Source: Pseudomonas viridiflava
GTDB lineage: Bacteria; Pseudomonadota; Gammaproteobacteria; Pseudomonadales; Pseudomonadaceae
DNA length: 33,151 bases
Direction: 5' to 3'
NCBI RefSeq assembly: GCF_900590755.1
Contig: NZ_UUOC01000017.1
Location: 1 to 33,151, forward strand
Shown piece by piece: positions 1 to 8,493 of this stretch (its first letter is position 1; every line of letters starts with the position of its first letter). Under the pieces are notes generated by a model, which was given only the letters and a program-made list of their open reading frames with translations, did no database searches and was not told the DNA's origin. A program made the translations under genes and the position numbers.

Positions 1-62
1 GCCTGATACACCGCGTCGCCCTTATCGTCGGAACGCCGCCCAGACCAAGCACCGCTCCCACA
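1..62. repeat. REPIN half-element, family A (cut by window edge)
   Basis: This is the right part of a palindromic element, ending in the arm 'accaagcaccgctcccaca'. The same spacer and arm recur at 275-331, with 'gcctgatacaccgcgtcg' followed by 'ccgcccagaccaagcacc'. The left arm would lie before the window, so completeness cannot be judged. Confidence 0.75.
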
Positions 63-78
63 GACGACCGCGTTTTCA

Positions 79-168
79 GTGGGACCGGCTTTAGCCGGGA
101 AGAGGCCAGTACACCCACCCGACATTGATCGCCTGAAATGCCCCCTTCCCGGCTAAAGCCGGTCCCAC
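79..168. repeat. REPIN, family B (copy 1)
   Basis: The element has inverted arms: 'gtgggaccggctttagccgg' on the left and its reverse complement at 149-168. The spacer contains 'gatcgcctgaaatgccccc'. Copies with nearly the same arms and spacer lie at 347-436 and, in reverse orientation, at 17635-17724. The two-palindromes-around-a-spacer layout is the REPIN architecture known from Pseudomonas. Confidence 0.88.
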
Positions 169-221
169 AGGAATGTGCATTGCAGGCCAACCGAGAATCG
201 CCCACATAGATCGCATCACCC

Positions 222-332
222 GTAGGAGCGCGCTTGGTTTGGGCCGCACTCGGACGATAAAGCGGTCTGCCTGATACACCGCGTCGTCCTTATCGTCGGA
301 ATGCCGCCCAGACCAAGCACCGCTCCCACAGG
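222..332. repeat. REPIN, family A (full copy)
   Basis: The left arm 'gtaggagcgcgcttggtttg' faces the right arm 'cagaccaagcaccgctccc' in imperfect inverted orientation. The spacer carries 'agcggtctgcctgatacacc', which is also the spacer of the element at 32893-32968 although that one has different arms. The right arm is shared with the hybrid element at 23286-23387. Confidence 0.82.
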
Positions 333-346
333 GATCGCATCTCCTT

Positions 347-436
347 GTGGGACCGGCTTTAGCCGGGAAGAGGCCAGTACATCCACCCGAAATTGATCGC
401 CTGAAATGCCCCCTTCCCGGCTGAAGCCGGTCCCAC
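347..436. repeat. REPIN, family B (copy 2)
   Basis: It is nearly identical to the element at 79-168, differing at a few positions such as 'cggctgaagccgg' in place of 'cggctaaagccgg' in the right arm. It starts 15 bases after the family A element ends. Confidence 0.88.
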
Positions 437-450
437 GAAAGTAAAGATTC

Positions 451-525
451 CTGTAGGAGCTGCCGAAGGCTGCGAAGGGGATATTCCTGAAGCACCGCTT
501 TCGCAGCCTTCGGCAGCTCCTACAG
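451..525. repeat. REPIN, family D (copy 1)
   Basis: The left arm 'ctgtaggagctgccgaaggc' faces its reverse complement at 506-525. The short spacer contains 'gatattcctgaagcacc'. The same arms occur at 21613-21688 and 32893-32968 with different spacers. It ends about 10 bases before the terminator of the gmd operon. Confidence 0.88.
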
Positions 526-535
526 GACAAAATCC

Positions 536-567
536 AAAAAAAAGGCCGCGTTTTCACGCGGCCTTTT
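536..567 (-). terminator. Rho-independent terminator of the secretion/gmd operon
   Basis: Read on the minus strand, an 8-bp perfect GC-rich stem (544-551 with 556-563) closes a 4-base loop and is followed by a run of eight U residues (complement of the A tract at 536-543). It lies 36 bases past the gmd stop codon, so it is well placed to end the operon transcript. The other strand has a shorter T run (564-567). Confidence 0.85.
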
Positions 568-603
568 GGCTTGCTCTAAAAGCATGCAGCTACAAAACGG
601 TAA

Positions 604-1650
604 TCAGAACGATTTGCCGGTTTGTACGCGCTGCAGGTCAGCATCAACCATCAACTGGCAAAGCTGCTCAAGGCTGGTCTTGGCTTCCCAGCCCAGAACG
701 CGCTTGGCTTTTTCAGGGTCGCCGATCAGCAGTTCAACTTCAGCAGGACGGTAGAACTTCGGGTTGACCTGGATAACGGTCTTGCCGGTCTTGGTGTCGA
801 TGCCGTGTTCGTTGTCGGCGCTGCCTTTCCATTCCAGATTGATATCAACGGCCTTGAATGCCATGGATACGAAATCACGAACGGTTTCGGTGCGGTTGGT
901 GGCCAGGACGAACGTGTCCGGCTCGTCAGCTTGCAGCATGCGCCACATGCCTTCGACGTATTCCTTGGCGAAACCCCAGTCACGCTTGGCGTCCATGTTG
1001 CCCAGTTCCAGGACGTCTTGCATGCCCAGGGAGATGCGCGCCACGGCGTCGGTGATCTTGCGGGTCACGAACTCTTTGCCGCGCAGTGGCGACTCGTGGT
1101 TGAACAGGATGCCGCTGGAACCGAAGATCCCGTAGGACTCGCGGTAGTTGATGGTCATCCAGTGGGCGTACAGCTTGGCCACGCCGTATGGGCTGCGCGG
1201 GTAGAAGTCAGTGGCTTCAGTTTGCGGAACCTGTTGAACCTTGCCGAACATTTCCGAAGTCGACGCCTGGTAAAAGCGGATTTTCGGGTTAACGATGCGG
1301 ATGGCTTCCAGCAGATTGACTGCGCCCAGACCAGTGATTTCAGCAGTGGTCAGCGGCTGATCAAAGGACACGCCCACGAAGCTCTGAGCAGCCAGGTTGT
1401 AAACCTCGACTGGCTCGGCTTTCTGCAGCAGGCGGATGCTGGCGCTGAGGTCGGTCAGGTCGTGCTCGACCAGTTCCAGGTTCGGGTGAGTAGCAACGCC
1501 GACTTCTTCCAGACGCCAGAAGTTAACAGAGCTGGTACGACGATAAGTGCCGTAGACCTTGTAACCTTTTTCCAACAAAAGCTGGGTAAGGTAGGCGCCG
1601 TCCTGGCCGGTTACGCCAGTGATGATTACGGATTTGCTAGGTGCAGTCAT
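604..1650 (-). CDS. gmd: GDP-mannose 4,6-dehydratase
   Basis: This cytoplasmic short-chain dehydrogenase-type enzyme converts GDP-D-mannose to GDP-4-dehydro-6-deoxy-D-mannose, the precursor of GDP-D-rhamnose, GDP-L-fucose and related sugars. It has 348 residues. The NADP-binding GxxGxxG motif is at residues 12-18, followed by the RRTSS segment typical of Gmd. The catalytic Thr-Ser-Glu is near 131-133 and YxxxK is Y155/K159. The open frame extends 18 codons upstream, but the ATG at 1650 overlaps the upstream TolC-type stop by one base (TAATG) and gives the normal N-terminus, so it is the likely start. It is the last gene of the operon, followed by a terminator. No reductase (rmd, fcl) follows it inside the window, so the final sugar is unknown. 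Family assignment is firm; the link to secretion is inferred from position. Confidence 0.95.
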   Translation of the reverse strand: MTAPSKSVIITGVTGQDGAYLTQLLLEKGYKVYGTYRRTSSVNFWRLEEVGVATHPNLELVEHDLTDLSASIRLLQKAEPVEVYNLAAQSFVGVSFDQPLTTAEITGLGAVNLLEAIRIVNPKIRFYQASTSEMFGKVQQVPQTEATDFYPRSPYGVAKLYAHWMTINYRESYGIFGSSGILFNHESPLRGKEFVTRKITDAVARISLGMQDVLELGNMDAKRDWGFAKEYVEGMWRMLQADEPDTFVLATNRTETVRDFVSMAFKAVDINLEWKGSADNEHGIDTKTGKTVIQVNPKFYRPAEVELLIGDPEKAKRVLGWEAKTSLEQLCQLMVDADLQRVQTGKSF

Positions 1651-3059
1651 TATTTGGTTTTCCGCTCTGGGGCTGGCGCAGTCTTGCTGTTGTTGCTCAG
1701 CCATACGTTCACGCTTTCAACGCTTTCTGCCGACAACTTGCCTGCCCAGCGATTGAGAATGAACAAATTGGTGATGAAGTCGTATTGGGTCTTGAGCAAA
1801 TCCCGACGAGCCTTGAACTCGTTCTGGGTTGCGGTCAAAACGTCCACGGCATTCACGACGCCATAGGTGAAGGCTTTCTGCGAAGCAATGCTGGATTGCT
1901 CGGCAGAAGCCAGCGCATTTCGATTGGCGCGTATTTTTTCGACACTTGAGTCTGCGGTCAAGTAAGCATTTGTAGTTTCTTTTACTACCTGACGGCGGGT
2001 GGCTTCCATTTGCAGCTCAGCAGTCGTCTGATCCTGATAAAGACCGCGCACTCGGGCAGATGCCGAGCCACCGCTGTAGATCGGGACCTGCAAGCCAATA
2101 CCGGCAACGTAGCTATCGGTTTTCGGCGCCAGAGCGTTGTTGTAGCCTTCGTTGGTGTTCTGCGCGCTCAAGTTCAAGCTGAGCGTCGGGTAATGAGCAC
2201 CTTTGCCACCGCGCAATGCGGCGCCTGCTGCTTCAACGGCGCTCTCACCGGCTTTGATTTGCGGGTTGGAGCCGATGGCGAGATCGACCCAGCTCTCCAG
2301 ACTTTCTGCCGAGACTTTCAATTCGACGTCATCGCGGACCCGGCTGAGTTTTTCCTTCACCGGACGCCCGACGATTTCCGACAGCGCGGCACGCGTCAGG
2401 CGAACCTGATTGCGCGCATCGACCTCTTGAGCGGCGAGAGAGTCAACCCGCGCCTGGATTTCGAGCTTGTCGGTAATCATCGCCAGTTGCTTGTCGTACA
2501 GGGCACTGACCCGATCAAGGTTCTTCTGGGTGGCGCGTCGTTCAGCCTGAACCAGCTCAAGCTCATCGTCGGCAGCCAAGGCCGCAAAGTAACGCTGGGC
2601 AAGGTCAACAGTGGCTTCAGCCTGAGCCTCTTCGGACTCGGAAGCCGATTGCTTGGCGAGGCTTTTGTAACGCTGATAGTTTTCCCAGGCCGCCTTGTTG
2701 TAGATGTGCTGGCTCAACGTGACGCTGTAGTTTTCGCTGTTGTAGATCTGATTGACCGACTCATTGACCTGCTTGATGCGGTTGGCGCCCGCATTGGCGG
2801 TAATTTGCGGCAACAGGCCACCCAGTGCCTCGCGCTGCTGCTCTTCACTGGACTTGGCCCGTGAATAGGAAGCCAGCACGCGGGGGTCTTCAAGACGCGA
2901 CTCTTTGAAGAGCTGCATCAGATCCGCAGAGTACTCTTTGGCACTGACACTGCTCGGCCCAGGCTTGGGGTTGGCAGGTTCAGCAGTTTTGGGCTCGGCA
3001 GCATGTGCTTGCAGCGCGAACATTCCCAACAGCAGACATGGAAACAAACGCACTGTCAT
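1650..3059 (-). CDS. TolC-family outer membrane protein of a type I secretion system
   Basis: This 469-residue protein is predicted to be the outer membrane/periplasmic channel of the adjacent type I exporter. A signal peptide is visible ([20 protein letters not shown], cleavage after about residue 20). The body has the two related halves of the family, rich in long Ala/Gln/Glu heptad-like helices, for example around '[19 protein letters not shown]' and '[17 protein letters not shown]'. Length is normal for AprF/PrtF-type proteins. The ATG overlaps the upstream HlyD-type gene's stop by four bases (ATGA), and its own stop overlaps gmd by one base, so all are probably translationally coupled. 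Family membership is clear; the exported substrate is not encoded nearby. Confidence 0.92.
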   Translation of the reverse strand: MTVRLFPCLLLGMFALQAHAAEPKTAEPANPKPGPSSVSAKEYSADLMQLFKESRLEDPRVLASYSRAKSSEEQQREALGGLLPQITANAGANRIKQVNESVNQIYNSENYSVTLSQHIYNKAAWENYQRYKSLAKQSASESEEAQAEATVDLAQRYFAALAADDELELVQAERRATQKNLDRVSALYDKQLAMITDKLEIQARVDSLAAQEVDARNQVRLTRAALSEIVGRPVKEKLSRVRDDVELKVSAESLESWVDLAIGSNPQIKAGESAVEAAGAALRGGKGAHYPTLSLNLSAQNTNEGYNNALAPKTDSYVAGIGLQVPIYSGGSASARVRGLYQDQTTAELQMEATRRQVVKETTNAYLTADSSVEKIRANRNALASAEQSSIASQKAFTYGVVNAVDVLTATQNEFKARRDLLKTQYDFITNLFILNRWAGKLSAESVESVNVWLSNNSKTAPAPERKTK

Positions 3060-4378
3060 TCCTCGATCATCGACTGGGAAATTGCGTTACGCGCTGGCTG
3101 CAACAGGTATTCCAGCATGGTGCGCTCGCCAGTTTTGACCAGCACTTCAGCAGGCATACCCGCCAGCAGTTTCTTGTCGCCCAGCTTCTTGGCACCGTCC
3201 GGAGTAACGCTCACACGCGCCAGGTAATAAGGCATTCCGGTCTTTTCGTTGGTCAAGCGGTCGGCAGAAACACTGGTGACCACGCCTTCAATGACCGGCG
3301 TCGTAGCGCTGTTGAATGCGCTGAAACGGATGTCTGCATTCTTGCCGATGGCTACCCGGTTGATGTCGTTAGGCGGCACCTGGGCTTCTACTACCAGATC
3401 GGAAACCGATGGAACGATATCCAGCAAAGGCGTTGCCTGACGCACGACACCACCGATGGTGTGTACGGTCATGCCGATCACCATGCCGTCGTCCGGAGCG
3501 CGGATGATGACGCGGGTCAGGCGGTCGGCCATGGCGGCGGTGCGCTCTTGCAGGTCATAGGCTTTGGTCTGCACTTCTGACAGCTGCTTGGCCACATCGG
3601 AATTGAAATCCTTGTTGATCTGCAGAATCTGCAGCTGGGTTTCATTGATCTGCAAGCGGGTCTTGGTGATCGACGAGCGCTGATCGGCCACTTCCGACTT
3701 GAGCATGTCCAGCTTGCGCTGCTGCTCCAGCAAACGCTGCTTGTCGACAAAGCCCTGGGTCAGCAGCTCACTCAATTCACCGATTTCACCGGTGTAGGAT
3801 TTCTGCAGATTGACCTTGGTGCCGATCATGTCATCGGTGCCCTTGATCTGCTGCTGTAGCTGGCCAATGCGTTCCTGCAGAACGGCAATTTGGCCCAGAC
3901 GCGCGCCGCGACGTGCATTGAATACTTGAGTTTCACCCATGCGAGCTTCGATGCCGCGAGGGGTATCGGCTTCGCTCATGGTGCCGAAGTCGATAGCGGA
4001 CAGGTTGTCACGCTCAGCTTCAAGCCGCGCTTCCATTGCCCGGGCAGCAATCAACTGGTTGTGGTTCATGTCGTATTCGGCACGCAGTTGCGCATCATCA
4101 AGGATGATCAACGGGTCGCCTTTCTTGACCATGTCGCCATCACGGGCGAGCACGTCTTTGACGATGCCGCCTTCCAGATGCTGAACCGTCTTGCGGTAGG
4201 TCTGCACGGTCACGACGCCTGGCGCGTACACAGCACCATCGATAGGCGCAACCGCAGCCCAGGTACCAAAAATGCCGAATACCACGATCAGGATGGTGAA
4301 ACCCAGACGACGCGTCTTGCGGTCAGAGGTTGGCAGATCAGCGAAGTTATCAATTTGATTACTGGACATAAGGGTCAT
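3056..4378 (-). CDS. HlyD-family periplasmic adaptor of a type I secretion system
   Basis: The 440-residue protein is the membrane fusion subunit that bridges the ABC exporter and the TolC-type channel. Visible parts are a short cytoplasmic N-terminus (1-25), one transmembrane helix (about 26-45), a first biotinyl-lipoyl-like half ('VQTYRKTVQHLEGGIVKDVL', near 60-80), a long coiled-coil hairpin (about 110-280), and the closing lipoyl/beta-barrel half with 'RVIIRAPDDGMVIGM'. The start at 4378 is preceded by AGGAAG at 8-base spacing; the frame is open for 25 more codons into the ABC gene, but no ribosome site supports those. It begins 13 bases after the ABC stop. It belongs to the AprE/PrtE type. 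Confidence 0.93.
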   Translation of the reverse strand: MTLMSSNQIDNFADLPTSDRKTRRLGFTILIVVFGIFGTWAAVAPIDGAVYAPGVVTVQTYRKTVQHLEGGIVKDVLARDGDMVKKGDPLIILDDAQLRAEYDMNHNQLIAARAMEARLEAERDNLSAIDFGTMSEADTPRGIEARMGETQVFNARRGARLGQIAVLQERIGQLQQQIKGTDDMIGTKVNLQKSYTGEIGELSELLTQGFVDKQRLLEQQRKLDMLKSEVADQRSSITKTRLQINETQLQILQINKDFNSDVAKQLSEVQTKAYDLQERTAAMADRLTRVIIRAPDDGMVIGMTVHTIGGVVRQATPLLDIVPSVSDLVVEAQVPPNDINRVAIGKNADIRFSAFNSATTPVIEGVVTSVSADRLTNEKTGMPYYLARVSVTPDGAKKLGDKKLLAGMPAEVLVKTGERTMLEYLLQPARNAISQSMIEE

Positions 4379-4391
4379 CGATATCTTCCTG

Positions 4392-6134
4392 TCAGACGCC
4401 GGCGGGAGCCGAAGCGCCTGTTGCCGCAAGAGCGGCCTTTTGTTGAGCGGCAATCTGTTGCTTGTTGAGTTCTTCCATCACCTGATCGCGCGGACCGTAC
4501 ATGCTCACGCCGCCCGCGTTCATCACCAGGATCCGGTCAAGCTGGGACAGAATGGTGGTGCGGTGGGTAATCACGAAGATCGTCGAACCGGTTTGTTTCA
4601 ACTCCTGGATTGCCGAGGCCAGCGCACGCTCGCCCACTTCATCCAGGTTGGAGTTCGGTTCATCCAGCAGGATCAGGCGCGGGGTGCCATAAATGGCCCG
4701 TGCCAGACCAACGCGCTGGCGCTGACCGCCGGAGAGGTTAACGCCCTCGCTACCAATCACGGTGTCGTAGCCTTCAGGAAGCAGCAGAATCATTTCGTGA
4801 ACGCCAGCCGTCTTGGCGGCTTTGACGACTTTCTCGGCGTCAACGTCGGCAAAACGGGCGATGTTCTCGCTGATACTGCCTTCGAACAGTTCGATGTCCT
4901 GAGGCAGATAACCGAGGTGAGGCCCCAGTTCTTCTTTGTCCCAGTTGCTGATGTCGGCGCCGTCCAGTCGAACAGTACCGTGCTGAGGCACCCAGACACC
5001 CATCAATGCACGGGCCAGGGTCGATTTGCCGGAAGCGCTCGGGCCGATGATGCCGACCACGGAGCCCGCCGGTACGCCGAAGCTGATACCGCGCAGAATC
5101 GGGGTTTTACTGCCCGGCGCGCCAATGATCAGGTTGTCCACGAGCACGTGGCCCTGGGGCGCCGGCAACGACATACGCTCAGGCTCGGACTTGAGTTTGT
5201 CCATGATGCCGTTGAGGCGTTCGTACTGCGAGCGGGCAGCGATGAAGCCTTTCCAGCTGCCGATGATCAGGTCGATTGGCGCCAAGGCGCGACCGAGCAG
5301 TACAGAACCCGCAATTACCAGACCGGGGCTGATTTCGTGATTGACTGCCAGGTATGCACCCAGACCGAGAATCAGCGACTGAATCAACATCCGGAAGGTC
5401 TTGGATACCGAGCTGATAACGCCGCCCTTGTCACTGGCGTAGGACTGCAGCACCAGTACTTTTCTCTGGCGATGGCTCCAGCGTTGAATCAGGGTGCTGA
5501 GCATGCCCATCGATTCGATGACTTCAGCGTTACGCAGGTTCTTGGTGGTCTGCAAGGTAGCCGCGATGTTTTCCTTGTTCGCTTCGCCCAGAGCCTTGCT
5601 GGTGCCCTTCTCGTTGAGATAGGCCAGGATCAGCAGGACGATGGCACTGCCGATCGCTACCCAGCCATACCACGGGTGGAACATGAACATCACGGCGATG
5701 TAGATCGGCAGCCAAGGGGCGTCGAAAAATGCAAAGAGTCCGTTGCCGGTGATGAACTGTCGCAGGCCGGTCAGGTCATTAAGAGGCTGCGCGGATGCGT
5801 CCATACCGCCACTTTCAAGAGCGCGTTTGAAGCTTGCACGGTAAACGTCACGGCTGAGCAGTACGTCCAGCTTGGTGCTGACACGAACCATGATTCGGGA
5901 ACGGATCCACTCCAGCGACCCCATGGTCACAACCAGAATGGTCATGATGATGGTCAGCATAACCAGAGTGGAGATGCTGCCGCTGGTCACCACGCGGCCG
6001 TAGACCTGCAGCATATAGAAGGTAGGAACCAGCATGAGCGCGTTCACAAACAAGCTGAAGATGCCGACTGATATGAAACTGCCTTTACAAGCTTTTAGAG
6101 CGGCCTGCAAGCTGTTCTCATGAACGTTACGCAT
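4392..6134 (-). CDS. Type I secretion ABC exporter, PrtD/AprD type
   Basis: This 580-residue inner-membrane half-transporter powers secretion of proteins carrying an uncleaved C-terminal signal. Its N-terminal half has about six transmembrane helices (the first begins near 'FISVGIFSLFVNALMLVPTF'), and there is no C39 peptidase or C39-like domain ahead of it. The nucleotide-binding domain shows Walker A GPSASGKST near 363, the LSGGQRQR signature near 466, Walker B LILLDEP near 487 and the H-loop ITHRT near 521. The start at 6134 is chosen because AGGA lies 6 bases upstream; the frame extends 16 codons further without a ribosome site. It is the first gene of the four-gene operon. Known PrtD-type substrates are RTX proteases, lipases and hemophores; none is in the window. 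Confidence 0.94.
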   Translation of the reverse strand: MRNVHENSLQAALKACKGSFISVGIFSLFVNALMLVPTFYMLQVYGRVVTSGSISTLVMLTIIMTILVVTMGSLEWIRSRIMVRVSTKLDVLLSRDVYRASFKRALESGGMDASAQPLNDLTGLRQFITGNGLFAFFDAPWLPIYIAVMFMFHPWYGWVAIGSAIVLLILAYLNEKGTSKALGEANKENIAATLQTTKNLRNAEVIESMGMLSTLIQRWSHRQRKVLVLQSYASDKGGVISSVSKTFRMLIQSLILGLGAYLAVNHEISPGLVIAGSVLLGRALAPIDLIIGSWKGFIAARSQYERLNGIMDKLKSEPERMSLPAPQGHVLVDNLIIGAPGSKTPILRGISFGVPAGSVVGIIGPSASGKSTLARALMGVWVPQHGTVRLDGADISNWDKEELGPHLGYLPQDIELFEGSISENIARFADVDAEKVVKAAKTAGVHEMILLLPEGYDTVIGSEGVNLSGGQRQRVGLARAIYGTPRLILLDEPNSNLDEVGERALASAIQELKQTGSTIFVITHRTTILSQLDRILVMNAGGVSMYGPRDQVMEELNKQQIAAQQKAALAATGASAPAGV

Positions 6135-6172
6135 AAATTCCTGACTGCCACGGGGGTATGGAAAAGCGCGCG

Positions 6173-6201
6173 AGTGTATCACCCCCCTAACGTCGCTTAA
6201 A
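6173..6201 (-). promoter_or_regulatory. Possible sigma70-like promoter of the secretion operon
   Basis: On the minus strand, TTTAAG and TACACT stand 17 bases apart, with the -10 hexamer about 40 bases before the ABC exporter start. The -35 match is weak (3 of 6). The 272-base divergent gap 6135-6406 must also hold the glycosyltransferase promoter, for which no convincing hexamer pair is seen. Confidence 0.3.
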
Positions 6202-6406
6202 TGAAAAAGGCGTTAAGTTCCCACGCCGACTGTCCATTTTTCGTACAAAGCGCGTCGTCGTGCCACCCTTGCAGATGTCTCATTTACCGGAGTAAAGTCC
6301 CGCGCCTGTTAGCCGCTCGGCTAGAATTCACATATCCGTTGCTGCCCGACGTCGTTTCATATGCGGACGCTGGCCAGCTGCCTTCGATAGCCATTGCTGG
6401 TACTCC

Positions 6407-7552
6407 ATGCGCATTCTGCATTTCTTCAAAACCTACTACCCCGACACGACCGGGGGTATCGAGCAGGTGATTTTCCAGTTGTGCCAGGGCAGCCGCGCGC
6501 TGGGTATTGAAGGTGAAGTCCTGACGTTGAGCCCGGATCCGTCCCCTGCCCGTCTGCAGGTGGCCGAGCATCAGGTGACTCGCGTGAAGGAGAACTTCAA
6601 TGTGGCGTCCACGGGGTTTTCGCTGAAGGTGTTCAACCAGTTCAGGGAAATGGCCGCCGAGGCGGATCTGGTGCATTTCCACTTTCCGTGGCCGTTGATG
6701 GATCTGGTGCATTTCGCGACCCGTCATGGTCGGCCGACAGTGCTCAGCTACCACTCGGACATCATCAAGCAGCGCACGCTGTTGAAGTTTTACGCGCCTC
6801 TGATGAATCAGTTTCTGGGCAGCATGGATCGTATTCTGGTCGCATCACCCAACTATCAGCGCAGCAGCGAAACCCTCAAGCCCTTCGCCGACAAGACTGT
6901 GGTCGTGCCTTATGGCTTGAATCAGGCGGAATACCCCACTGTTTCAGCGCAAACCCAAGAGCAATGGCGCCAGCGTGTGCCGGAGAAGTTCTTCCTGTTC
7001 GTGGGTGTGCTTCGTTATTACAAGGGTCTGGACAGTTTGCTCAGCGCGCTTGAAGGTGTGGATTACCCGGTGGTGATTCTGGGTGCTGGCCCGCAGGAGC
7101 TGGAGTTGAAGGCTCAGGCCGAGAAACTGCAACTGCGTAATGTGTTGTTCGTTGGCCGTCTGGACGACGAGGACAAGGCCTGCCTGCTGCAGATGTGTTA
7201 CGCGCTGGTGTTCCCTTCGCATCTGCGCTCGGAGGCGTTCGGGATTTCGCTGCTGGAGGCGTCGATGTACGGCAAGCCGATGATCTCGTGCGAGATCGGG
7301 ACCGGCACGACTTACGTCAATATCCACGAAGAAACCGGGCTGGCCGTGCCGCCGAATGCGCCAGTGGCGTTACGTGAGGCGATGCGTCGCTTGTGGGATG
7401 ACCCGGCGTTGACCGAGCGTTTTGGGGCCAATGCCCTGTTGCGGTTCCAGAAGCTGTTTACTGCAGACCACATGTGCGCCAGCACTGCGCAGGTTTATCG
7501 GGAAGTGCTCGGCAACGATTTTTCCCCGGCGTTTTCTTCGCAGGAGCGGTGA
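6407..7552 (+). CDS. Family 4 glycosyltransferase (WbpZ-like)
   Basis: The 381-residue protein has the GT-B fold layout of GT4 retaining glycosyltransferases. There is an N-terminal acceptor-side domain with the 'PDTTGGIEQV' glycine motif (residues 12-21), then a central 'FLFVGVLRYYKGLDSLL' strand-loop that opens the nucleotide-sugar domain. Last comes the E-x7-E type motif in 'SEAFGISLLEA' near residues 275-285. P. aeruginosa WbpZ, a GDP-D-rhamnose transferase of common-antigen LPS, has about this length; I infer a similar donor because gmd lies across the divergent promoter. It probably acts at the cytoplasmic face of the inner membrane. The gene reads alone and is followed 20 bases later by REPINs. 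The donor sugar cannot be read from sequence. Confidence 0.88.
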   Translation: MRILHFFKTYYPDTTGGIEQVIFQLCQGSRALGIEGEVLTLSPDPSPARLQVAEHQVTRVKENFNVASTGFSLKVFNQFREMAAEADLVHFHFPWPLMDLVHFATRHGRPTVLSYHSDIIKQRTLLKFYAPLMNQFLGSMDRILVASPNYQRSSETLKPFADKTVVVPYGLNQAEYPTVSAQTQEQWRQRVPEKFFLFVGVLRYYKGLDSLLSALEGVDYPVVILGAGPQELELKAQAEKLQLRNVLFVGRLDDEDKACLLQMCYALVFPSHLRSEAFGISLLEASMYGKPMISCEIGTGTTYVNIHEETGLAVPPNAPVALREAMRRLWDDPALTERFGANALLRFQKLFTADHMCASTAQVYREVLGNDFSPAFSSQER

Positions 7553-7572
7553 GCCGGCAGGATCACTGAACC

Positions 7573-7663
7573 TGTGGGAGCAAGCTTGCTTGCGAAAGCT
7601 GTATTCCAAGCGATAAATAACTATCGGATGTAATGGCCTCTTCGCGAGCAAGCTCGCTCCCAC
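7573..7663. repeat. REPIN, family E (copy 1)
   Basis: The left arm 'gtgggagcaagcttgcttgc' faces 'gcgagcaagctcgctcccac'. The spacer reads 'gtattccaagcgataaataa' then 'tgtaatggcctc'. It starts 20 bases after the glycosyltransferase stop. A near copy with the same 23-base downstream linker follows directly. Confidence 0.92.
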
Positions 7664-7687
7664 GGATTTGAGTACAACCCAGTATCT

Positions 7688-7777
7688 GTGGGAGCAAGCT
7701 TGCTTGCGAAATTTGTATTCCAAACGATAACTAACTATCGGTTGTAATGGCCTCTTCGCGAGCAAGCTCGCTCCCAC
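7688..7777. repeat. REPIN, family E (copy 2, tandem)
   Basis: It has the same arms and spacer as the copy at 7573-7663, with scattered substitutions. The linker 'ggatttgagtacaacccagt' follows both copies (7664 and 7778), so REPIN plus linker is a tandem duplication of about 114 bases. Confidence 0.92.
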
Positions 7778-7802
7778 GGATTTGAGTACAACCCAGTATT
7801 TT

Positions 7803-7826
7803 TGGGAGCAAGCTTGCTTGCGAAAG
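7803..7826. repeat. REP half-site, family E, left flank of RAYT
   Basis: A single left arm ('gggagcaagcttgcttgcg' then 'aaa') occurs 22 bases beyond the transposase stop codon, without its own nearby right arm. The matching right arm is on the far side of the transposase gene at 8444-8467. Confidence 0.88.
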
Positions 7827-7848
7827 GGGCGGTCGCCCTGCCCAACCA

Positions 7849-8307
7849 TCAAAGCCATTTACAGTCCCACAGGGGATAATCCCTGACAGTCGTTACCAAC
7901 CCTGCTCGCAACGGATTGGCAACGATATAACGAGCGAAGTTCTTCAGGCTTTCGTCATGACGTACCGCAATATCCTGATACCCGGTCTGCCAGACGCGCC
8001 CCGTATCGCCAGTGGCTCTATTTATCGCGATGGCGCTTCTGGATTTGACACGCTGGAGCACCCTGTCCAGCGTGCCTAGGCGCAATTCAAACAACCAGTG
8101 CAGATGGTCCGGCATGACAACCCAAGCCAAGGAGTGGGCGATATCTTGTTCATGTACCAGGCGCAACTCATTGACTACAAGCCGACCCAGCCTCCAATTG
8201 GTGAAAGTCCGACTTCCAATGGACAGTCGCGTGGTCACCATGTAAATCTGGCCTGGCGCGGAGAATCGCCCTGACCGTAGAGCGTGAGAGCGAGCTTTCC
8301 CAAGCAT
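7849..8307 (-). CDS. REP-associated tyrosine transposase (RAYT, Y1/HUH type)
   Basis: The 152-residue protein belongs to the Y1 transposase family linked to REP palindromes, and is thought to nick and move single-stranded REP/REPIN DNA. Visible features are the N-terminal 'GRFSAPGQIYMVTTR' block, the metal-binding HUH motif in 'VMPDHLHWLF' and the C-terminal segment 'VWQTGYQDIAVR' with the candidate catalytic Tyr. The closing 'YIVANPLRAGLV...DYPLWDCKW' block is typical of the family. The frame opens at 8334, but AGGAGG lies 7 bases before the ATG at 8307, which fits the family N-terminus. Family E REP arms in inverted orientation bracket it. Length and motifs look intact, so it could be active; that is not shown. 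Confidence 0.93.
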   Translation of the reverse strand: MLGKARSHALRSGRFSAPGQIYMVTTRLSIGSRTFTNWRLGRLVVNELRLVHEQDIAHSLAWVVMPDHLHWLFELRLGTLDRVLQRVKSRSAIAINRATGDTGRVWQTGYQDIAVRHDESLKNFARYIVANPLRAGLVTTVRDYPLWDCKWL

Positions 8308-8443
8308 TCCATTGCCTCCTCGGATTGAGTCCAAGGTCTAATCTAGTGTGAATCGCAGAACGCTCAAGTACGCAGTTTTCAGTGAATGTTTCGGGCTGCG
8401 GGATTTCGGTGCAACTGTCAGATCCTCCCGATAGATAAACAGC

Positions 8444-8467
8444 CTTCGCGAGCAAGCTCGCTCCCAC
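8444..8467. repeat. REP half-site, family E, right flank of RAYT
   Basis: A single right arm ('cttcgcgagcaagctcgctc' then 'ccac') lies 137 bases upstream of the transposase start. With the left half-site at 7803-7826 it forms an inverted pair around the gene. Confidence 0.88.
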
Positions 8468-8493
8468 GGGCTTGTGTAATCGGCCCTGAATCT

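Noticed and set aside
622..1866. Long plus-strand open frame (414 codons) opposite gmd
   Set aside because: It is antisense to a clear gmd gene, has no recognisable domain, and long antisense frames are common in high-GC coding DNA.
4440..6071. Long plus-strand open frame (543 codons) opposite the ABC exporter
   Set aside because: The composition is rich in His/Gln/Arg/Asp as expected from reading a helicase/ATPase gene backwards; there is no family signature, and the opposite strand has all ABC motifs.
6267..6336. Plus-strand promoter for the glycosyltransferase (TTGCAG / TAGAAT)
   Set aside because: The hexamers are individually plausible but not separated by 15-19 bases, so no pair can be supported.
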